64,000 nucleotides of DNA from Caprimulgus europaeus (Eukaryota; Chordata; Aves; Caprimulgiformes; Caprimulgidae): assembly GCA_907165065.1 (NCBI GenBank), contig OU015523.1, positions 18,537,834-18,601,833 of the forward strand. The letters run 5' to 3'. The position numbers and the translations under genes were made by a program. Below the pieces are notes generated by a model that was given only the letters and a program-made list of their open reading frames with translations, searched no databases and had not been told where the DNA came from. Of the stretch, positions 10,200 to 22,600 are shown in pieces (position 1 is the stretch's first letter; every line of letters begins with the position of its first letter).

Positions 10200-12095
10200 G
10201 TGATTGTGCATGCAGGAGTATGTGTGATAACATCATCCAGATGCCGCACCACACTGTTGGATTATGTCAGTCTCACCCAATGAAGCACACTGAGCAAATG
10301 CTAATAGTTAAGAGCTAATAAACACTACACTAGAAGGTCAGTGCTGAATCGTTTGGATTGTGCACATGGTTCTCAGATACTTTCCCCCAGTATTTCTCTG
10401 TAGCTGCAGATAGGCTGTGCGGCTGCAGTTCTCCCTGTAGGAGGGATTTTTAAAGCCCTGCACTCTACTGTGTCAGCTCAAAATGTTCAGAAAGAAACAG
10501 TCCCGATACAGTTGGAGAGCATTATTGGCAGAAAGCAGACTTCACAGGTTTCCAAAGGATGCTTGCAAGGAGAGTTCCCATGTCTCTGATTTGGTTGGCT
10601 CAAAGTAAAAAAGAAAGGTCATATTCACGGAGCTTGGAAATCAAAGAGCATACAATTATTTGTCTCCATTTATTTCTCTGTACTTTCTTGCCTTTTCTTT
10701 CTTACTGGTAGTGACGTATAAAAACAGTAGACCTAAGACTGTGCTCCTGTCTTGACAGTGCAATCTTTATGTAAATCAAGTGAAAATGTCTTGGTTACTT
10801 GCATGATGAAGTGCTCTCTGCTCACTGTATGCTATCCTTTTGGCCACCTGTAGCAGTTAATAAACTGGAGTCTTTGTTGACCAAATCACTGCCCACTTCC
10901 TCCCTTCAGCTGACCCTTCTGTGAACTGCAAGGAGTTCCTGTTGAGACAGTAGATGTAGTTAGAAGTTGGCCAAACAGTGCTGGAGACAACTGTGGGAAT
11001 AATGAAGACATTGAGAGAGTTCAAAAGAAATGTGTTGGATCAGTAAAATTATTTTACGTCAATCTCCAACTATTCAGACCTACACTCCTTCTACTTTAGG
11101 GTTATTTAAGCTTTTAACCTTTCTAAAACTTGGGTGAATGTCAAAAGAAATAAAACACTTTACTGCTAGGACAGCAGCAGACCCTACTGAAGTTCTACGA
11201 CTAATACTGGATTGAGATTGATGGACGTTTAAATGTGGTCTTTGTTGCAAGTTCAAGGCAACTTCCTGACCAGAGAGGCAGGGACCTGTGTTTGGAACAA
11301 GCTCTCCTATTTGCTCAATGCTTCTCTAGAAGATGTACTCTCCCTCCTGTTCACTGCATGCTGCTCTGATATGGGGATGGGACTAGGAGGAAACATGTTA
11401 TAAGGGAGTTTGGAGATGACTCATTAGGACCAAGGTGGATGGGAGCATATACTGGAAAGAATTGAATTGAGACTGAGAGAATAAGAGATTCTTACAGGAG
11501 GAGAAATCTCTCCAGAAGATTGTAATGAGTTCAGACCAGGAACTGAGGACTCAAAAAGAGAGAGAAGAATGAGCAGCTGATGATAAATACTTCTCTGAAG
11601 TGTCATGATGTAGTTTTAGTAGGAAAGGTCTATCTTGGCCAATGATTCAAAAGTTAAGACTCTTTCCACCCCTTTCTAAGAATTTCCTCGTTTCCAAGCA
11701 ATCTGTCTCAGAAGACATCTTTCAGCCTTTATTTATGAAACTAAGATGGACGGCAAGAATCTGTCAGTAGAAGTTATCTAACTAGTCCTAGAGGTAGAAA
11801 AACACAGCTCAGCATTAATGCAGACATGTCAGTGGCCATAAATAACCCATGAGTGTGCAAAGATGCTGTTTTATCCTACAGAAGTGCCTTAACCCCACAA
11901 CACCAGTAATGGTGCTCTGTGCTGCTAGGGAGCAGCAAACACAACGTGCATTCCTTATGGGCAGTTGACCTCACTTAGTCTGCACCCAGTACAGCAAGAC
12001 ATTTACTGCCTGTAGGGGGTCTGTCCACACCTTGTGGAATTATTTCACCCACTAGCAATGTGGTCAAGCTCAAGGGCTCAGTTCTCAGGTTAGTA
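10200..12095. other. Non-coding sequence, with a very weak LINE-like trace
   Basis: No gene was recognised. Around 10970-11045 a plus-strand frame reads EDIERVQKK, which resembles the conserved 'KDIxxLERVQRR' block of CR1/L2-type reverse transcriptases. The flanks do not support it well, so it is noted only as a trace. Confidence 0.35.
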
Positions 12096-12098
12096 ATT

Positions 12099-12475
12099 TC
12101 ATAGATTGTAAAGCCAGAAAGGACTTTAATGATCATCTGGCCTGGCCTCCCACATAGCACATGCCAAATAATGTCACCAAGTAAATTCTGCCTTCAACAA
12201 CTTGTAGCTGAACCAAAGCATATCTTATAAAAAAAAGTCCTTTAACCTTGTTTTTAAGACTGAAGTGATGGATAATTTACCACATCCTATGGTAGTTTTC
12301 TTGCAAACATTAATTGCTTGCAGGGCTTTAAACAGGCTTGGAATTTCTTACTTGATTATTTTTGTCTTGATCTTATTTCCCCTTTTTTCACTATATTCAA
12401 CAACCTTGTCATGCTAGAAATAGTATCATCAACTCACCTCTGAATCAACTTTGCACTGTAAACCAGATTTTATAA
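12099..12475 (-). mobile_element. Ancient CR1 LINE 3' end
   Basis: On the plus strand the order TTTCATAGATTGTAAAGCCA, GAAAGGACTTTAATGATCAT, CTGGCCTGGCCTCCCACATA, then GACTGAAGTGATGGATAATT and CACATCCTATGGTAGTTTTC is the reverse complement of an old sauropsid CR1 3' end. In sense the latter blocks encode the end of the protein (family 'PSLEVFKSRLDVFLKDM') and the 3' UTR. The copy is highly diverged, with the 3' terminus near 12099 and the inner end fading near 12475. Confidence 0.8.
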
Positions 12476-12489
12476 GTGTGATCTGACAT

Positions 12490-15035
12490 CTGACCTCTAC
12501 CCTGACTGTTCCTCCTATCCCAATATGCTTCCATCCCGCTCCTGCAACACAAGCTTGACACTGTGTAGGGCCAAATTTGGTAGTGCCAGCATCAACAGCT
12601 GGGCTTTCTGTGTTGGAGAGTAGTAAGAGAAAGAGCTATTTAGTTATTTAGGCTTTACCTGTGATTCCAATGGCCACATCCTTCATCTTGTCTGTGATGG
12701 GCCAGATGCAGTCTGTGGGACATTGATGCTGTCAGCAAAGTAATGTCTGGGTGACTCAGTATGTGGCAGAATAATCTTGAATGTAACCTAGCGAATAGGC
12801 AAACAGAACTGCTGCTGGGAATATTGACATCTGTTTTTAATCCCCAAAAGGGGGAGAAAAAAAAAATACAAAGGTTGAGATGCTGGAATTTTGTGTGGGA
12901 CAAAAAATTCTAATATTTTCCCCTTTTGAACACGCCAGAATGTTTCATTTACTTTTGGATTAACACTGACCTGCACTTGTGGGCTGTTCTGGAGTGGCAC
13001 CTCCTCACTGCTGGGCTTGGCAGCCTGTAGCCTGGGACTGACGGACTTGCACCTGCACAGTGTCCTCAGAGCAGGGCACCAGAGCTGAAGCCTAGACCTG
13101 AGGCTGCAGGGACACCTGTAGATCAGGCACAAGCTTTTTGGGGACCACAACCCAAGCTCTTTGGGCTGCTTGGTATGCCCTTCCTATTGCTAACATCTGA
13201 CCTGTCTGGTTGGTATAAAAAGAGAGCTGAAAAGTCCATCCATGACTGACCTTATGTAAGTAACGCATCATGGTCGGCCTGTAGATAGGACCTCCTCCTC
13301 CTGATGGTGGGGCACCATTGGAGATATAGTCCACAGGGGTAATTTAGTTTGTGGTAAAGACTAGTGACCTATGTCCCACAAACTCTAATTGTATGGGGTT
13401 CGCAGTATTGCAGAGCCTAGCCACTAGCTGACCCAAATGAAAGGGGACATCCTGGTTTTATCAAACAAAAATCAAAGATCTCCTCTAACGTGGAGTTTTT
13501 TGGTGAAAAACATCTGTTGTGCAGAGATATTTCCCTGTTCTTCTGTAAAAAAAAAGAATTACCTCAGCAGAAAGGTCCCTACCATTCATATATAGACCAT
13601 AGATGGGGGAAGGTGGGTATGTTGGAAATGGATGGGCAGCTGGGACTTTCCTTTCTGAGCTGATAATACACCTCTGCCACAGTGAATAGCTGAGGGGTCT
13701 CGTGCTATTCAAGCTGTACCACTGGGTGAGAGTTTTGGTTGTTAGAAGTAAATTTGGAGTTTAGTTATTAGAAGTTCCCCCATAGTTTGTGAAGGGCAGA
13801 GATGGCCATTATTTTGTCCTGGACAAATGCCAAGTCAGACCACTGGATTTGGCTGCACTATATTCCCATGTTGTTTGAAATGGCTGTTCTTTGTTACATA
13901 AGCTAAGTACTACCACACAGATAATTCACCTTTTCTCTTCAATTTAATCATTACTACAGGGAACTAACTTACCATCTTACAGATTATCACACATTTCTGT
14001 ATGATTCACAAACGACAGTATGATCCCTTTCCCCCTGTGATACGTGTTCCCAGTCAACTGCACCCAGGAGCCTGAAACAAAAAAAAAAGAAAAAAAGAAA
14101 AAAAAAAGAAAAATAACAAAAAACATAAAGAAAGAAAAAAGAAAAAAGCGAGTCTGTTAATCCACCATGACACATACACCTTGATTTTATTTTATTGGAG
14201 GGATTTTATAAGGGCTATTATCTCCTGGTTTACATAATCCAACACTTCCCTTAGGGCAATCAAAATTGAGATTCATATGACTTGGAGTTTACAATCCAGT
14301 GCAGCTGGCAAAACTGGGATTCAGCTTCATGACCGCAAATGCAATCCTACTGCACACACATCAAGAAGGACAAGAAAAGGGGGAGGGAAAAAAAAAAAAA
14401 GAAAAAGAGAGAGAGGGACCTAGAATAAGAAAAGCCCTAGTGATCTATCATACAGTCTGAGCAGGAGTGTTTGAGAACTGCTATCATTAAATGAGTCGAA
14501 ACTTCAACTAATTTGATTCAAAGGTTATGTGACCTCTACTAAGTGAGGGACTCCCTTTCCCTGCTGTCTTTGTCTGTTCTTAATAATTTAGCCAGCAACA
14601 AGGTAAGATCCAAGATTGACTTTTTCTGCTACAAACATGACTTCAGGCCAAGTATTTTAGCACCTGAACTCAAGTGAGGATAATAAATGTCACAGAAATA
14701 TTTATAGCTTGGTATATGGAGAATTTCCAGTTCCCCATACTGCAATAGCACACATCCATCTGCTAACAGCATTAGAGCTGCAGTTTTAAAGCAGATAGTG
14801 CCTGAAAATTGAAGGCTGCAGTAGGTACAGATAGCTGTTGCATTTAAGTTTTTGATATTAACAGATAATTGAACTAGAAATTAATTATCCAGCCTTAGGA
14901 AGCCATTTTCTTCCTAGACTTGGGCCCTCCCAGAAAATCAGTCTGAGTTCTGTTTGTCTTCCACTCCTCTGTGTTCATTTAGCTGAAATCCATTCCTGCA
15001 ATACCCAGCTGAGGGGAGCAAGCACACAGAAAAAG
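12490..15035. other. Non-coding sequence with A-rich patches
   Basis: No gene was recognised. Minus-strand frames at 12788-13334 (up to 120 codons) look random. A-rich low-complexity patches lie at about 14078-14150 (mixed AAAAAG units) and 14385-14415. Confidence 0.45.
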
Positions 15036-15047
15036 AAGGTTAAAGAG

Positions 15048-15310
15048 GAATCATTGAAATTTAGAAGTGGAAAAAAGACTTCTTATCCCATCTAATACAT
15101 CTCTCTGGCCAGTACAAGCAAATTATTCTTCAGGGCTTTGTCAGGTCTAGTTTTAACTGACTGCAGTGATGGAAGCCCCGTCTCTTCCTTTGGGAGAAAG
15201 CTGCACATTTGAACAAAGCTCCCCGCTAGCAAATATTTCCTGATACTAAGCCTGTATTTTCCTTCTTTTTTAAAGTGATCCCTTTAATGCTGGCTTGATC
15301 CAAGATTTTT
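15048..15310 (-). mobile_element. Ancient CR1/L3-type LINE 3' end
   Basis: The plus-strand series ATTGAAATTTAGAAGTGG, TCAGGTCTAGTTTTAACTG, GCAGTGATGGAAGCCCCGTC, TTTGGGAGAAAGCTGCACAT and TTTCCTGATACTAAGCCTGT is collinear with the reverse complement of old CR1/L3 3' ends. There the corresponding words are 'gatggggcttccacaacctcccttgggag' and 'tttttcctaatatctaacctaaa'. The copy is strongly diverged and non-functional. Confidence 0.75.
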
Positions 15311-15319
15311 TCCCAGTGA

Positions 15320-18300
15320 ACTCAGCTCTGTGAGATCTGGAATGCTTACTGGAACGTACGTCTTTTCACCCTCAGATTAAGGTTTGAAATCCACCCTAAG
15401 CTCACAGTGGCTGGAAGCTGCAGTTGTAGCAGATGCTCTCACAGGTCCGTGTGAAATACGTCGAGGTGTGCAGCCCTGTCCTGAAGGTACACAACACAAG
15501 CAAGGGCACAGAGCTGCTCCATTGCTCTCTGTTGCTGAGCCATGTGCTGGTGGGAGCTAAAAAATCCTTTTGAGACTTGCAGAGACACAGCAGGTGGGAA
15601 ATGAAGTGCCTGAGCAAAGGTGGTGTGAGAGGGCTTTTGCTCTTGCTGCTTTGGGTGTAACTGGGTGTATCAATGCACTTTGGTTTTCACCCTCCTTTAC
15701 CCTCTGGCACCTCTCATCAGAAGTTAAAATGTAGGTGTGCTGTAGGAAAATAAATATTTCAGTAGAGCTGGAGTCTTTTTCTTTTAGAAAGGGTGTCTGA
15801 ATGTGGGGTTTTCTTTTGAGATCCAAGATACATAATGGAATGACTTCCTCACTGATGAAGCATTTAGCATCTTTGGTTGCAACAGAAATCGGAGGAGGAG
15901 AACCATGTAAAAGGCTGGTTTAAGTGAAAGCACAGATTTATCATGCTGGTGTTAACCAGCATGGAAGAGGTGGTGGAAGAGGCACGGAGAGGGCAGGTGG
16001 TGTTCTGCACTGTGGGTGAGGAAAATGACGGGAAGCAATAGAGGCAGATGGTTTCTGCCCTGTGATGGGGTGGGGATATGGTGGTGTTCAGTTGTGGGAG
16101 TGACACTGATCTGCATCAGGTCCCCATGGTGCACCGCTCAGGAGAGCCAGTGGGGAGAGCACTGCTGGGGTCTGAGTGGTCTGAGAGGACCAGCCTTTCA
16201 GTAGCCCTAGCTCCAGTCCAAGTGTAGGCTCACTTAGATGCTGTGTGAACATATCAGGTTGCCCAAGGGGCTACCCTAAACTGGGGGACCATAGGATTTT
16301 GGCACTGCAACCACTCCCTGCAGCTGACCACAGGGTTGTGAACATGGTCCTGGCGTCAAACCAGCATGATATTTGGCAAGTCCAGCTCAGCCACGGTGGA
16401 TGAGATTGCACTGTGCTCAAACATTACATGTAACACAGTTCTGAAACATTATGACATTGCAGAGTGCAGGTTACATGTTTCTGGAGGGTGTGTGGAAGAA
16501 CAACCTGGCTGTCCTTTCTCCTTCAGCTGCTGGTGGGCACTTGCCTAACCACTACCCACCTAACCCAAGGGCAGAGAGAGAGAGGACAAAAACAAGGTAA
16601 GTTCAGTGCAGGACAGCGCTCAAGGGTTCAAAGCTGTCACTGACAGGTCCACGGTGCTGACATCTCAGTGCTGTTCACAAGGTGCCCTCAGGGTCAGGCT
16701 TTGCATTTCAGACAGCTAATTCAGTGATCCTTCTTTCACCACGTGGCTTTCATCCCGTCAGAAATTCTGTGGCATCCTTGGAGTGACATCGGTGGTTGTT
16801 CTGGAGGGATGTGGTAATGTCTTCTCAGAGGGATGAAGGTTTCATTCTCCATTTCTCACTCCATGAGGAGAATGAGGAAATACCAGCCTTTTCCCTCAGG
16901 GTCTAGGAGTGTTGGCAGCATGTCTGCTCCATTACTCACTGGTGCCTCATAGAAGGTTGATAGTAGAGGTGAAAGTCTCATGACGGAAGTGTTAGCATCC
17001 AGTCTTCTTCCTCCATCCCTCAGCTGAACCAGCAAAACTGCTAGACTGAAAAAAGGTGGCTGCTGTCTCTTACTCAGGTGTTAGGAAAACCTGCTATCCC
17101 CTGCTATATATATAAAGAACTTGTGTAGAAAGGTTATTCACCCTGAGGACTGGCAAAGTTAGATCATGCAAAAGAGATATTGTTCAGAAAGTTACAAATG
17201 AGAGCTTATTTGATGACTTATCCCTGCTTCTTGCTCCATCTCTTGGTCATTTCTTCACCAATTGCAGTCTCCTTCCAAGGCACACCTATTTCAAAATTAT
17301 TCTGTTTTTCTTTTAACTCTCTCTCTAAGGAATTGTATTCTTATGGATTGCAGTCAGAATATTGTTAATTAGTTATGCTTGGTTTCAAGGTTTATAATAT
17401 ACTTCTCTGTGTGCTGTGCAAATTAAAATACCCTCAGCAAAAGGAGGGCTTGAAAAAGCTGCTGCAGCTTGGCAAAATGCAGCAGAGAATTCAGATTAGC
17501 TTAATGTACAATATTGAAAACAAACAAACAAACAAACAAAAACCTGAAGAACAAACCCCACAAAATAACCCCTTCTTGGTGAGCCAGATCATACCTAAAG
17601 CCTCATTCCCTAGCAAACATTGCCTCACATGAAGTTTAGCAAATAAGTGGAGGGTTTCTTTTAATTTTCTGTGATTGCAGTCACAAAGTGTAAAGGTTCT
17701 TGTGGATCCCCATTTTAAGAGGTAACATAAGATCCTATAATCTGAAAAGCTGCAACACCACAGCTCTAGTAAGGGGCTTCGGAAGCCTTTTCCTGCTTTT
17801 CTTAAGCCAAGACCAGTTTCATATCAGACTGTAAACTCCGAGGGCAACTTTAAAATACATCATTGCTGAGTATGTGAGGAAGCAAGCTGAAAATGTGCCT
17901 TCTGCAGGAATTTGTGTCGGTAAAACTTGATCACTCTGATGTTCATGGGAAATGAATAAAAAAGCAGTATAAGCATGGCCACAGTGAATTAATTTGGAAA
18001 GTTACACAAATTCTAGCCAAAATTATTTTTTTCCAGCTTTTGCTGAGCTTTGTTGCAAGTCCAGTTGTGTAAAACCATCTGTTCTTTTTCAGAGCAACCT
18101 TATTAAGACCCACTGATAATATTTCATCTCCTTCTTATATGGAATGTTTCAGCCTTTATTACAGTCCCTTAAATGTGAGGAGCTGCAATCTTGCCATCCT
18201 GTTTGCAGTCAGAAAATCTGATGATGGTAAATCCCTCATTTCTCCTTGAATAAAATCACTCCTTCCTCACACTGTCTGTCCTATTTGAGGTAAATTCCTG

Positions 18301-19590
18301 ATGTGCTGTAAACAGTTACTTGTTATTGATTGGCATAAATTAATCTCTGTGCTGCGACTTATAGTAGGTCCCATGTTTTAGATTTATACGTCTGGTAATT
18401 ACTCTGGTAAAATATGTTCCTACTGTAGATGTAAGGGTGAAATGTGTCCTGGAGACTGCCTGTTGCCAGCTGTACTTCTTTGAAACATTAGCTCAAAAAG
18501 CCACTTTATATAGTGAAAAACTATTTTTAAAATTATTCAACATTCTCATACAACTTCTTCTGGAGAAAAATTCTAATCAAAATAAAATGAGTTACTTTAT
18601 TTCACTTCATGTTGAAGTTTTCATTTAAATTTGATGCCTAAAGAGAAACACATTTTAGCTTTTGCTCCTTGCTTCCTTTTTCTTCCTTTTCCCTCCATAA
18701 AAAGGAGAGAGAGAGAAAAAAAATAAAAAACAGGAAAGTGAGAAATAGGCATTCATGAAAAATGCAAGAAAGCACCAGAACAATCCTTCTTATGACTTTG
18801 ATTTTGTCAAAGACAAAAGCACAAAGAAATGTATCAATTTTTCTTGCTTTTTGTCTTCCAACAGAAAAAACAAACACGTAAAAATGCTTATCTTCCACTT
18901 TCTCAGGCTTCTGCATTGTTACAAATTCTTTCTGGTGGAAAAAGGATGGGGGGGGAAGGGAGAAAATTATGAAAAAAAAAAGGAAGGAGGAAATGACAGC
19001 CTAATTATCTAGTACCTGAAAATTGCATAATAACAGGAAACAAATAAAAAAAGATAGTAAAAATGGCCACACTGAATTAATCTGGGAAGCTGCATGTTGA
19101 AAATATGGCTGCAAACAGAGATTGTTTCTAGGCAGAGACTTTTTTGACAAAAGTGCATTTTTCAGCAGGAAAATTTCCTCAGGCTCTTGCTCCTTTGATC
19201 TGCAATGAAAGAAAACTTTTTTTTTTTAGAAAACTTTTTCTCTGTTGAGCTTTCTGAATCTTAAAAAACACCTTCTCTGTTTCATCGTTGTATATTTCTG
19301 GAGTGGGTTTGTCTCAGAGGACGGTCGCGGAGAGCACAGCGTGTGCACGTAGCTGTTCTGTAGGCTGGGTTGCCATAAAAAAGCTCTGCGCAGGATAGCA
19401 CACAACTGCACAGAAGGGAATCTGGAAAAAAACTTAACCAGAGTCACCGAGGAAAACTACTGCTCTTACCACTAGCATCATGAGGGCTTTACTTTCCGCT
19501 AAGCCCAGCAATGAGCTCAGTCTCTGAGGTCTCATCGAAAAGATCTGAGCGCAGTAACTACACGATAGGCATTTTATCTGTCCGAGGATA
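15320..19590. other. Non-coding sequence, no recognised gene
   Basis: Only short open frames occur. A (CAAA)n run lies at about 17516-17542. One GTAAGT splice-donor-like site at 16596 follows a pyrimidine-rich AG near 16525, but nothing else supports an exon. The stretch 19310-19640 has somewhat more CpG than its surroundings. Confidence 0.45.
17516..17542 (+). repeat. (CAAA)n microsatellite
   Basis: Five to six CAAA units. Confidence 0.85.
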
Positions 19591-19605
19591 AACGGCTTAA
19601 TGGGT

Positions 19606-19680
19606 TCTGCTGGGATTCGAAGCTGCAGTTCTTTGAAGTCTCACTGCCTCAAACCAGTCACTTAGGTTGCTAAACCATCC
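19606..19680 (-). pseudogene. tRNA-like remnant (B-box match), possibly tRNA-derived SINE
   Basis: On the minus strand GCTTCGAATCC matches the RNA polymerase III B-box consensus (GGTTCGAATCC) at 10 of 11 positions. It lies about 40 nt downstream of an A-box-like AAGTGACTGG. The CTGC...GCAG flanks suggest the remains of a T stem. The inner stem pairs are broken and no clean acceptor stem is seen, so this is not a functional tRNA. The arrangement resembles a class II (Leu/Ser-like) tRNA or the head of a tRNA-derived SINE. Confidence 0.3.
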
Positions 19681-19689
19681 TCAGTACAT

Positions 19690-22600
19690 GACCAACAGCA
19701 GTCTTGGGAAGAGCACTGCTTTGTCTGCTTATGGAGGAGTCTCAACCAGAAAAACAACAAAAATGTCCCTTTGTCTGTGGAAGGACGTCTCTTGTTTACT
19801 GGTGTATCTGAAAGGACTGGGTCACAAGTTTTGCAGCTCCAGCCCATCTTTTCTTCATTTCTTCTCTTCACAAAAGCGAAGGAGAATTTAGTTTCTTTCC
19901 AAACACTGGTGGTATTTTTCCACCATTGCTGCACTGCATGTAGTGTGCAGTGTTTCACTGAATGGAAAGCAACCAGAGGATGGGAGAGGAAGACTTTTCC
20001 TCCCAATCATCCAGGAGCAGGAAATGTTTGATGCAGGAGAATGTCAGTGGTGTTGCAGGGTAATGGGCTCTGACTTTTGGACAGGGGTGTGTTGTCAGTC
20101 TGTCCCAAGCTAGAGAGCGACTGAAAAGAAATTCCTAATTTTTCTGAAATTGGACCCGATTGTCCTTATCCTCTGAATGCACTCACTCCTGTTTGCCATG
20201 CTCAGGCGGTCTGTCCAGCTTGGAGACAGTGTCCTCAGAGGTGGTGGTGCACAGAGGGTAATTCCTGTGCCCCCTAGTCTCACACCTCCCCATTTGAGAA
20301 GCTTTCGTCTGCAACAACAACAGAAAATCTCCTTTCCAGTTTGGTGAAGGGTGGAAGCTGAGATCATGTTTGTATATCCTGGCTTTTGAGATGGAAAGTG
20401 TGAACTTCACAGAAAATTAAATCTGCAGAAAAGAGAATGGTGGAGGGGGAGGGGGTCACTCTGGAGAAAGAGAGACTTGCAGACGGAGTTCCCATTATGT
20501 CCAGACCTCACAGTGTCTCCCCACTCATTCATGCCAAGTGCAATGTGGGCTGGGTGTGAGGCAAAAGTCTTCAGACTTAGCCAAAGAAAGAGGCCTCAGC
20601 ATGTGTTGCTGGGTTTAACACTGAAGTTGGTATGGACCCTGGCCAGCTGTCACTTACACTGGCATTGCTGTTATTAGATACCATTGTGTTAAGCTTAGCA
20701 CTTCTTGCAGGCCAGAGGAATTCCTTTTGTGTTTTCCCATACTCCCAACACATTTAGGAGAGTTTCAGCTTGAGAGAGAAAGATGCAAGTAGTATAAACA
20801 AACTCCTGACATCCAAGGGGCATGGTTGGAGAGAGAAGGTCAAGTCAGGATGAAATCATCCTTGCTGAACTCAGTGCAGGTTGAGGTTCATTAGCTATCG
20901 AGCTTGGGTTGACACTTTATAAATAACTACACAGGGAAAGACATTCCCTGAGTTGCCTTTTGCAGAGGGCCTGATTAGATCATTTGAGCAAATTGGGAAA
21001 GAGAAGTAGCTAATTAGAGCTATGAGGAGCTGCACAGTGGCCATGCCAACTGGCTTATGTTGACATGTTTGTGACTGGAAAGTCAGTTTGAATCCATTTT
21101 TTGGTGCTTCATGATTTTTGTTTCTTTAAATGACGTAATTTTATAGCCTAGGAAGAGCCAGAAATAGTTGAAGAAAAGAAAGAGTAAGCATGTGTTCTTT
21201 CCAGCTTTCCTCCATGAGGTGACCCTCACCTGTCCCAGCCCTCAGCCCTAAGCACCAAGCTATCCAGCTGCTTGAGATAACCTGCCAAGACACTTTCAAC
21301 TCACACAGCAGAAGTTGCAGATTCTATAATCTTGGGTTTTTTTGGTGACCTTTCTTTTCTGTTAAAGACTAAGGTGAAGTAAACTAAGACAGACAGTCTC
21401 AGAACTATACAACTGCTCATGACTTGTAGTTAGCCTCCTCTACTCATCAGAACAGCATTAGCAAACTCTTGCAACTTCCCTTTTTAGCTCCTGCCTGAGC
21501 AGCTCTTGTGGTGATAAATCCATTAGACTTCTAGCCCTGCTTGAGGAAACCACTCTGTGGTTAGCTGCTTTTCTCCACTTGCTGGTGAAGGACAGCTTAC
21601 CTCCTCTTTCCTCTCTTTGCAAAATGCATTAGTCTCCTCTGCTGCCATCTCTGCCTCCCCTGAACCAATGCAAGCTTTAGCGAGGGACATATTGTTGTAC
21701 GAGTCACAACACGACTCTTCGCAGTCAAACAAAGGGGTTGTGCTATGGCCACTTTGTAGCTGCAGGCATAGTATGGCAAAGAGTTATGCAGAGAGAGGAT
21801 TTGTATGGGGTCCCAAGAAGAGAACTGGGGATTTTATGGATGTAGGTGGGGTTGAGGACACCCTACTATGGTGTCAAACTCCTACACTGGGCAGAAATAT
21901 CTTTCTTCTAGATGTGGAAATGCAAGATGCAGGAATCACAGCAACAACCACACTAAAGATGTACAGCTGTCAATGTCAGTGTGTCTGAGAGGCTAAGAAA
22001 GGAGGCAAGATGAGGAGGTTTTACTCTTAAAAGTCAGGATAAGTTGGGGAAAAAAGCTTGGGAAACCATCCCCAGCAGTTCTATTAAAAGCTCTTCTGTT
22101 ATTCCTCTTTATAGTCTCGAGCAAGTAGGTTTATGCTTTCAGGATCATTCCCCTCCTGCTTTGCAAATTATTCCATGAAGGCCTGTGAAGCTCCTTGAAT
22201 AATTTTCACGGCTCATGGCATGACACATCTCACCATTAACAATGTTCTACACTTGCCAAAGCTCTACTCTTTTAAAGCACTTCCCCATGAAACACTCTGC
22301 CAAATACAAACAGTACAGATGGAAGATTTCCATGCCAAATGTCTACCTAATGATGACTTTGGGAAGATGGATCAACTATTTCAGCTAAACTGGAACAACA
22401 GATTCCAAAGATGAGATTAGAAGGAGAGATATTTAATTAAGAATGTCCAAGCTTTGAAGTAAGGGCTTGAAATTTGGCATATGGCTGGTGCCTTTGTATA
22501 AGGTACGTGCTTTTCTCTGTGAAAATTCTTCCAAGTTTGACCAGCATACTAGCCTCTAAATTAGTAAGTCTGTGCTTCCTGAACAGGAGGTTTTTCAGAC

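Noticed and set aside
21557-21988. 143-codon plus-strand frame
   Set aside because: No motif, no family resemblance, competing minus-strand frames of similar quality, and no splice or promoter context.
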